Below are positions 5,488 through 9,910 of a stretch of 9,910 nucleotides of DNA, piece by piece. The stretch lies in assembly GCA_005805045.1 (NCBI GenBank), contig SYNW01000081.1:1-9910 (forward strand), read 5' to 3'. The number at the start of each line of letters is the position of its first letter. The stretch's first letter is position 1. A model generated the notes under the pieces. The model ran no database searches and had not been told where the DNA came from. It saw only the letters and a list, made by a program, of their open reading frames with translations. The DNA is from Actinomycetota bacterium (GTDB lineage Bacteria; Actinomycetota; Acidimicrobiia; Acidimicrobiales; Ilumatobacteraceae). Both the position numbers and the translations under genes were made by a program.

Positions 5488-8400
5488 TACGATATCGGAT
5501 TTACCGCCACAAACACTGCCACTCCATCTAAATCGGCGTTCGGAGCTTGATTATCGGTGAGCACAAAAACATCCAATTCGCTGGCCAAAGTCTCAGCCTT
5601 AATCGTCTCATGGTGCACTTCAACCTGTGCACACAGTTCGGCTGGCAACCCCAAGCGCAAACGAATTCGGTCGGACACATCCAACCCCGCGTCGCGGCGT
5701 TGCTGTTGGATCAAACGAATCACATCTCGCGCCGCGCCCTCGGCTTCAAGCTCTGGGGTTAAATCAATGTCAAGAACGACCACACCGCTCGTCGTGCTCA
5801 ATGCTGCACTCGCCCCAGAGGCTTTGGGCACAAGTTTCAGTTGATATTCACCTGGTTGCAGATCAAACGATCCTGCTGTGATCACATCGCCATTTCGCAC
5901 CCAATTGCCGGTTTTCACTGCCTTGATCACGGCTTGCGTGTTCGCCCCCAACCTCGGGCCAACAACACTCGGCACAACCTGAAGTTCAAATTCGGCGAAG
6001 GCAGAAACATCATCGGAGAACTTAATTTCCCGTACATTCACTTCGTCGGCGATGATCTCGACGAAGTTTTTGAGAGCAGTCGAGTCTTTGGTCGCCACGA
6101 TCAAACTCGCAAGCGGTTGTCGAACCCTCAGTGAATGCACCTTGCGCAACGACAAAGTTGTCGAACACACATCTCGAACGCGATCCATTGACGCGACAAG
6201 TTGCGCATCTTTACGCAAGCCGTCAATGGTCGGCCATGATTGAAGGTGCACGCTTCGCTCGCCCGTCAGCCCGCGAAAAATCTGTTCAGAGATCAACGGC
6301 AACACGGGCGCGGTGATCCGCGTGACTACTTGCAAAACGGTGTGCAAAGTGTTGATCGCCGCAACATCACCTTTCCAGAAACGGTCTCGACTGCGACGAA
6401 TATACCAATTGGTCAAAGCATCCAAAAAAATTCGAATTTCGGCGCAAGCGGCGAACAAGTCGTAGGCGTCGAAACTTTTCGTCGTTTCCTCAACTAGCCC
6501 ACAAAGCTTGGAGATGATGTAGCGATCCAAAACGTTGTCGCTCGAGGTATCGACACGACCCGAAACAGATTCGGCGTTGGCGTAAAGCGACAAAAAATAC
6601 CAACTGTTCCATAATGGCAAGATGACCTGCCGCACAGTGTCGCGCATGCCCTCTTCGGTGACCGCAAAGTCTGAGCCGCGCAAGATCGAAGAAGAAAGCA
6701 GATACCAGCGCATTGCGTCTGCCCCGTGGCTATCGAATACTTTCATCGGATCGGGATAGTTGCGCAAACTCTTGGACATCTTTGCGCCGTCTTCTCCGAG
6801 CACGATGCCGTGACTCACGCAATTAGAAAATGCGGGTCGATCAAAGAGTGCGGTGGCCAGTACATGCAGCGTGTAGAACCAGCCACGGGTCTGACCGATG
6901 TACTCGACGATGAAATCACCCGGATAGTGATTCTCGAACCACTCCTGGTTTTCGAACGGATAATGCACTTGAGCAAAAGGCATTGAACCGCTCTCGAACC
7001 AACAATCCAAAACTTCGGGGACCCGACGCATCATCGACTTGCCACTCGGGTCATCTGGATTCGGGCGGACCAAATTATCGATGGCCGGTCGATGCAGCTC
7101 TGAAATCTCGACGCCAAAGTCGCGACGCAGATCTTCGATGCTGCCGTACACGTCAATCCGCGGATAATTCGGATCGTCACTGCGCCACACGGGAATCGGC
7201 GAACCCCAAAATCGATTGCGACTAATCGTCCAATCGCGGGCGTTCTCCAGCCACTTGCCAAAACTTCCATGTTTCAGGTGATCCGGCACCCAGCGCACTT
7301 GCTCGTTGAGCTCAACCATGCGATCGCGAATTGCCGTGACCTTGACGAACCACGAACCGACAGCCTTGTATATGAGCGGCTTTCCGGTGCGCCAACAATG
7401 CGGATAGGCGTGATCGTAAGTCTCATGACGAAATACGACCTTGCGATCTTTGAGCACACGAATAATCGCGGGATTGGCGTCAAAAACCAATTGACCTGCA
7501 AAGTCCGCGACTTCGCTCGTGAAACATCCGCGAGAATCAACCGGAACCACCAATTCGATGCCCTCTTCTTGACACACTCGTTGGTCGTCTTCACCAAAAC
7601 CTGGAGCCATATGCACCACGCCAGTGCCCTCTTGCGTAGTTACAAAATCTCCGGCAATGATCCGAAATGCGTTGGGTTGGTCGGCAAAATAATCGAACAG
7701 CGGTTTGTATCTTCGGCCAACTAATTGCGAACCCAAGATCGTTTCAAGAATTTTTGGCTCGACGAACTCACGCTCGTAGGCCGCAAGGCGCTCGCTGGCG
7801 ATTATCACTTTGCGGCCTTCATGTTCGACGACCACATACGAGACGTCCGGCGCGACCGCGAGAGCCAGGTTGGACGGCAATGTCCATGGGGTCGTCGTCC
7901 ACGCCAAAATAATTTCGCCCGTTGAAAGTTCGAAGCCCACGGTCAACGCCGGGTCTTGCACTTGCTTGTACGCATCATCCATTCGGGTTTCGGTATTTGA
8001 CAGCGGAGTCTCGAGCGCCCAAGAGTAAGGCAACACCCTGAAGCCTTCATAAATTAGGCCCTTGTCCCAAAGTGTTTTGAAAGCCCACATCACGCTCTCC
8101 ATATATGAGGTGTCGAGCGTCTTGTAATCGTTTTCAAAGTCGACCCATCTCGCCTGACGGGTCACATAACGTTCCCAGTCGCTGGTGTATTGCAAGACCG
8201 AAGTGCGACAGTATTCGTTGAATTTGTCGATTCCAAAATCGGTCACGGCTTGTCGGCCGGAGATACCAAGTTGGCGTTCGGCTTCGGCCTCGGCTGGTAG
8301 ACCATGGCAGTCCCAACCAAAACGACGTTCTACGCGATGACCACGCATGGTGCGATATCGCGGCACCGCGTCTTTAACGAAACCAGTCAATAAGTGACCG

Positions 8401-8582
8401 TAGTGCGGTAGACCGTTGGCGAACGGTGGACCATCATAAAAGACGAACTCGTTGTCGCCTTTTTCGCCGGCATCACGCATCTCAATTGACGCGGCGAAGG
8501 TTTCATCGGTCTTCCAATATTCAAGAACCTGATTCTCAACAGCCGGAAAATTTGGTTGCGGTTCTACCTGCGGGTAAGACAC
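5487..8582 (-). CDS. ileS: Isoleucyl-tRNA synthetase, class 2 (eukaryote-like) type
   Basis: This enzyme charges tRNA-Ile with isoleucine and edits valine. At 1031 aa it is longer than the roughly 940 aa of E. coli-type IleRS. The class I signature appears as HYGH (60-63) in FANGLPHYGHLLTG, and KMSKS is at 601-605. The CP1 editing domain shows TTTPWTLPSN at 229-238 and GTGVVHMAPGFGEDD at 319-333. HCWRTGKPLIY at 395-405 and WFESGSMPFAQVHYPF near 528 are typical of the IleRS2 branch, which includes the mycobacterial enzymes and is generally less sensitive to mupirocin. The anticodon-binding domain follows from about 690. The GTG start at 8582 is seven bases after the yggT stop, and its ribosome site (GAGGTG) lies inside the yggT end. 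The order yggT-ileS lacks an intervening divIVA. Confidence 0.98.
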   Translation of the reverse strand: MSYPQVEPQPNFPAVENQVLEYWKTDETFAASIEMRDAGEKGDNEFVFYDGPPFANGLPHYGHLLTGFVKDAVPRYRTMRGHRVERRFGWDCHGLPAEAEAERQLGISGRQAVTDFGIDKFNEYCRTSVLQYTSDWERYVTRQARWVDFENDYKTLDTSYMESVMWAFKTLWDKGLIYEGFRVLPYSWALETPLSNTETRMDDAYKQVQDPALTVGFELSTGEIILAWTTTPWTLPSNLALAVAPDVSYVVVEHEGRKVIIASERLAAYEREFVEPKILETILGSQLVGRRYKPLFDYFADQPNAFRIIAGDFVTTQEGTGVVHMAPGFGEDDQRVCQEEGIELVVPVDSRGCFTSEVADFAGQLVFDANPAIIRVLKDRKVVFRHETYDHAYPHCWRTGKPLIYKAVGSWFVKVTAIRDRMVELNEQVRWVPDHLKHGSFGKWLENARDWTISRNRFWGSPIPVWRSDDPNYPRIDVYGSIEDLRRDFGVEISELHRPAIDNLVRPNPDDPSGKSMMRRVPEVLDCWFESGSMPFAQVHYPFENQEWFENHYPGDFIVEYIGQTRGWFYTLHVLATALFDRPAFSNCVSHGIVLGEDGAKMSKSLRNYPDPMKVFDSHGADAMRWYLLSSSILRGSDFAVTEEGMRDTVRQVILPLWNSWYFLSLYANAESVSGRVDTSSDNVLDRYIISKLCGLVEETTKSFDAYDLFAACAEIRIFLDALTNWYIRRSRDRFWKGDVAAINTLHTVLQVVTRITAPVLPLISEQIFRGLTGERSVHLQSWPTIDGLRKDAQLVASMDRVRDVCSTTLSLRKVHSLRVRQPLASLIVATKDSTALKNFVEIIADEVNVREIKFSDDVSAFAEFELQVVPSVVGPRLGANTQAVIKAVKTGNWVRNGDVITAGSFDLQPGEYQLKLVPKASGASAALSTTSGVVVLDIDLTPELEAEGAARDVIRLIQQQRRDAGLDVSDRIRLRLGLPAELCAQVEVHHETIKAETLASELDVFVLTDNQAPNADLDGVAVFVAVNPIS

Positions 8583-8589
8583 GAGTGAT

Positions 8590-8841
8590 CTAACACCTCA
8601 GGATCATGCGCTGCACGACAATCTGCAGGAAAAGCAGGACGATCAATGGCGATAGGTCGAGCATGCCCGTACGTGGCATGATTCGACGCACCCATTCCAA
8701 AACGGGCTCCGTGAACCGACCGACAAAGAAGGAAACCTGGGCGACAACGCCCCCGCTTGTGGATGGAAACCACGACAACACGACCCGAACGATGATCATA
8801 TAAATGAAAATTTGAACGATACTGCAAAGAAGACCTGTCAT
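8590..8841 (-). CDS. yggT: YggT-family small membrane protein
   Basis: This 83-aa integral membrane protein has two hydrophobic helices, about residues 4-24 (LLCSIVQIFIYMIIVRVVLSW) and 60-80. Family marks are LSWFP near the end of helix 1, FTEPVLEWVRRIMP at about 43-56, and GMLDLSPLIVLLFLQ leading into helix 2. YggT proteins sit in the division cluster of actinobacteria, firmicutes and cyanobacteria. Their molecular role is not settled; links to envelope organisation and osmotic stress have been proposed. The ATG at 8841 is chosen because it begins just before helix 1. The frame extends to a TTG at 8886, which would overlap the end of sepF and add a hydrophilic stretch. No strong ribosome site is visible. 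The gap from sepF is 19 bp. Confidence 0.9.
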   Translation of the reverse strand: MTGLLCSIVQIFIYMIIVRVVLSWFPSTSGGVVAQVSFFVGRFTEPVLEWVRRIMPRTGMLDLSPLIVLLFLQIVVQRMILRC

Positions 8842-8860
8842 TTTTGGTGCCCAATCTGCG

Positions 8861-9379
8861 CTAGCCGCGCGTGATGCGTGCGCCAAACGGTTTCATCATG
8901 AAAACACCGGTGCTCAATTTCTCCATGGTGCCGTTATTGGCGTAACAAACACCACTCGCGAAATCGATTATTCGACGCATCGTCTCTCGATCAGTCGACT
9001 GCACATTGATGATCACCGGGTTGCCTTCTTTGAACCGATCGGCGATCTCTTTTACTTGTTCGTAACTTGTCGGACGAATCGTCACGGGATCTGCTGCCGG
9101 CAACACAGGGCGAGCAACTGCTTCACCGCGACGACCCACCGCAGGTCGAACCGTCACACCCGAATCATGTTGGGCTTGCTGCGTACGCATACCGGCCGAG
9201 CGACGATCATCTGCCGCATAGTCGTCGTAATCGTCTTCTGGCTCGTCATAAACATCTCTTTGACGACCACGACCTGGCATTCGCCGATCACGTTCGACTG
9301 CGACGGATTCGTCGTAATCGTCATAGGCCTCATCGGGCCCCAAACCGAGATAGTCCATTGCGCGACGGAACATTGACAT
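8861..9379 (-). CDS. sepF: Cell division protein SepF (FtsZ membrane anchor)
   Basis: SepF tethers FtsZ filaments to the membrane, and in actinobacteria, which lack FtsA, it is the main anchor. The 172-aa protein starts with an amphipathic membrane-binding helix (MSMFRRAMDYLGLG, 1-14). An acidic, Tyr/Asp-rich, probably disordered linker (15-95) follows, then the SepF domain at about 97-170. Its marks are TIRPTSYEQVKEIADRFKEGNPVIINV, the helix RETMRRIIDFASGVCYANNG with the dimer-face Gly, and KLSTGVFMMKP. The ATG at 9379 is six bases ahead of a second ATG at 9373, and either could be used. There is no good Shine-Dalgarno. A TATCCT sits where the -10 of a leaderless mRNA would be. Upstream is yggS and downstream yggT, the usual order after ftsZ. 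Confidence 0.95.
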   Translation of the reverse strand: MSMFRRAMDYLGLGPDEAYDDYDESVAVERDRRMPGRGRQRDVYDEPEDDYDDYAADDRRSAGMRTQQAQHDSGVTVRPAVGRRGEAVARPVLPAADPVTIRPTSYEQVKEIADRFKEGNPVIINVQSTDRETMRRIIDFASGVCYANNGTMEKLSTGVFMMKPFGARITRG

Positions 9380-9385
9380 ATCGCA

Positions 9386-9391
9386 AGGATA
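9386..9391 (-). promoter_or_regulatory. Putative -10 element for a leaderless sepF transcript
   Basis: TATCCT on the minus strand ends seven bases before the A of the sepF ATG at 9379, putting it at -12 to -7 if transcription starts on the ATG. It is the same geometry as at the rrf2 gene. The lack of a ribosome binding site before sepF and the 72-bp gap after yggS fit a separate promoter. No clear -35 was found. Confidence 0.45.
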
Positions 9392-9422
9392 GTTCAGATT
9401 TCAGCAATAAATACGGACTATC
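9386..9422. repeat. Inverted repeat flanking the sepF promoter region
   Basis: GATAGT (9388-9393) and ACTATC (9417-9422) are perfect 6-bp arms, 23 bp apart. Allowing one bulged base, the match extends outward to ACTATC(C)TTGC on both sides. The left arm overlaps the putative -10 of sepF. It could be an operator dyad or chance. Confidence 0.35.
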
Positions 9423-9434
9423 TTGCTCGCTGCA

Positions 9435-9454
9435 GCGTCAATCAGCGTGAATCA
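9435..9454. repeat. Tandem pair of a 10-bp unit at the end of yggS
   Basis: GCGTCAATCA (9435-9444) and GCGTGAATCA (9445-9454) are adjacent copies with one mismatch. The second contains the yggS stop codon. This is probably a minor duplication; no function is apparent. Confidence 0.6.
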
Positions 9455-9910
9455 GCCCCGAGCGCCAAACAACGCCGACCCGACACGGATCATCGTCGCC
9501 CCCTCTTCAACCGCGACTTCAAGATCGCTGGTCATGCCCATGCTGCATTGCGCAAGACCCAACTGATCGGCGAGTTTGCGCACCAGACGAAAACTCTGAC
9601 GAGCCTGTTCGGGCTGACCTTCGGTTGGCCCGACAGTCATAAGGCCCAACACTTCCAAATTATTCTTGACGGCCAGACCCAACAAAGTCTCGACTTCGTT
9701 GGGTTGACAACCACCCTTGTCCGGCTCGTTAGTCGAATTAACTTGCACCATGATCGACCGGTGCGCGGTCGTCGCGCCCGCACATCGTTTGGCGATCTCG
9801 AGGATCAACTCTTGGCGATCCACGCTCTGCCAGAGATCTACGACACCGGCGAGCATTTTTACTTTGTTCGTCTGCAGACGACCAATGAAATGAACTGGCA
9901 GACGCTTGTC
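9452..9910 (-). CDS. yggS: YggS-family pyridoxal phosphate homeostasis protein (PLPBP), C-terminal part
   Basis: YggS proteins bind PLP and buffer vitamin B6 and amino/keto-acid pools; no catalytic activity is established. The last 152 residues are visible and the gene starts beyond position 9910. The entering sequence DKRLPVHFIGRLQTNKVKML is the conserved mid-barrel motif. WQSVDR, a VQVN strand followed by EPDKGGCQPNE, and GLMTVGP come next. The phosphate-binding end SMGMTSDLEVAVEEGATMIRVGSALFGAR closes the protein. The PLP-binding lysine lies in the missing N-terminus. An ATG at 9856 is internal (Met of KVKML), not the true start. The stop is TGA at 9454-9452. In actinobacteria the gene lies between ftsZ/yfiH and sepF, which fits here. 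Confidence 0.95.
   Translation of the reverse strand, partial: DKRLPVHFIGRLQTNKVKMLAGVVDLWQSVDRQELILEIAKRCAGATTAHRSIMVQVNSTNEPDKGGCQPNEVETLLGLAVKNNLEVLGLMTVGPTEGQPEQARQSFRLVRKLADQLGLAQCSMGMTSDLEVAVEEGATMIRVGSALFGARG

Noticed and set aside
5091..5531. Plus-strand frame with repeated LLFQFK hexads, resembling a membrane repeat protein
   Set aside because: It is the antisense reading of the LELKKK repeat array, with no ribosome site or family motif.
7269..7724. 151-aa plus-strand frame inside ileS
   Set aside because: It is antisense to conserved IleRS sequence and has no motif or ribosome site.
9452..9856. yggS starting at the ATG at 9856
   Set aside because: The frame stays open to the window edge and the preceding residues HFIGRLQTNKVK are conserved YggS sequence, so the gene is cut by the window and not short.

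Overview
The window is a gene-dense stretch of bacterial chromosome from an actinobacterium. Three lines of evidence point there. A clear homologue of the bacterial proteasome activator Bpa/PafE is present, a family tied to actinobacterial 20S proteasomes. The gene order yggS-sepF-yggT-ileS-(TraR/DksA-like)-lspA-rluD, with dnaE further on, is the actinobacterial division/translation cluster downstream of ftsZ. The IleRS and the DnaE PHP domain also resemble mycobacterial ones. Base composition looks near 50% GC by eye, low for Streptomyces or Mycobacterium. A freshwater or marine Acidimicrobiia (Ilumatobacter-like) lineage is my best guess, but this is inference. No RNA gene, insertion sequence, CRISPR array or prophage was found.

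Layout, right to left, because all genes but one lie on the minus strand. First comes the C-terminal two thirds of yggS (PLP homeostasis; its start is outside the window). A 72-bp gap with a probable leaderless promoter leads to sepF (FtsZ membrane anchor), then yggT (small membrane protein), ileS (1031 aa, IleRS2-like), a TraR/DksA-like gene with an expanded lysine-rich N-terminus and no zinc-finger cysteines, lspA (signal peptidase II) and rluD (23S rRNA pseudouridine synthase). The lspA start overlaps the TraR/DksA-like gene and rluD overlaps lspA by GTGA, so this reads as one operon. divIVA, which many actinobacteria carry between yggT and ileS, is absent here.

In the middle, the only plus-strand gene encodes an Rrf2-family regulator with a probable leaderless GTG start. 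It converges on rluD and diverges from the last group. That group runs from a cytoplasmic nucleotide pyrophosphatase/phosphodiesterase-type hydrolase (18-bp gap) to bpa, then to dnaE through a TAATG stop/start overlap. dnaE runs off the left edge, and the visible part is the PHP domain with all nine metal-ligand positions intact.

The neighbourhood is mostly conserved housekeeping. The points worth a second look are: the coupling of a proteasome activator to the replicative polymerase; the DksA-like protein with a lost zinc finger and an eight-copy 18-bp tandem repeat; the missing divIVA; the Rrf2 regulator with only two of the three usual cluster cysteines; and small dyads around the putative promoters. 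There is no gene-free stretch over 300 bases. The longest intergenic gaps are about 80 bp (2530-2611) and 72 bp (9380-9451).
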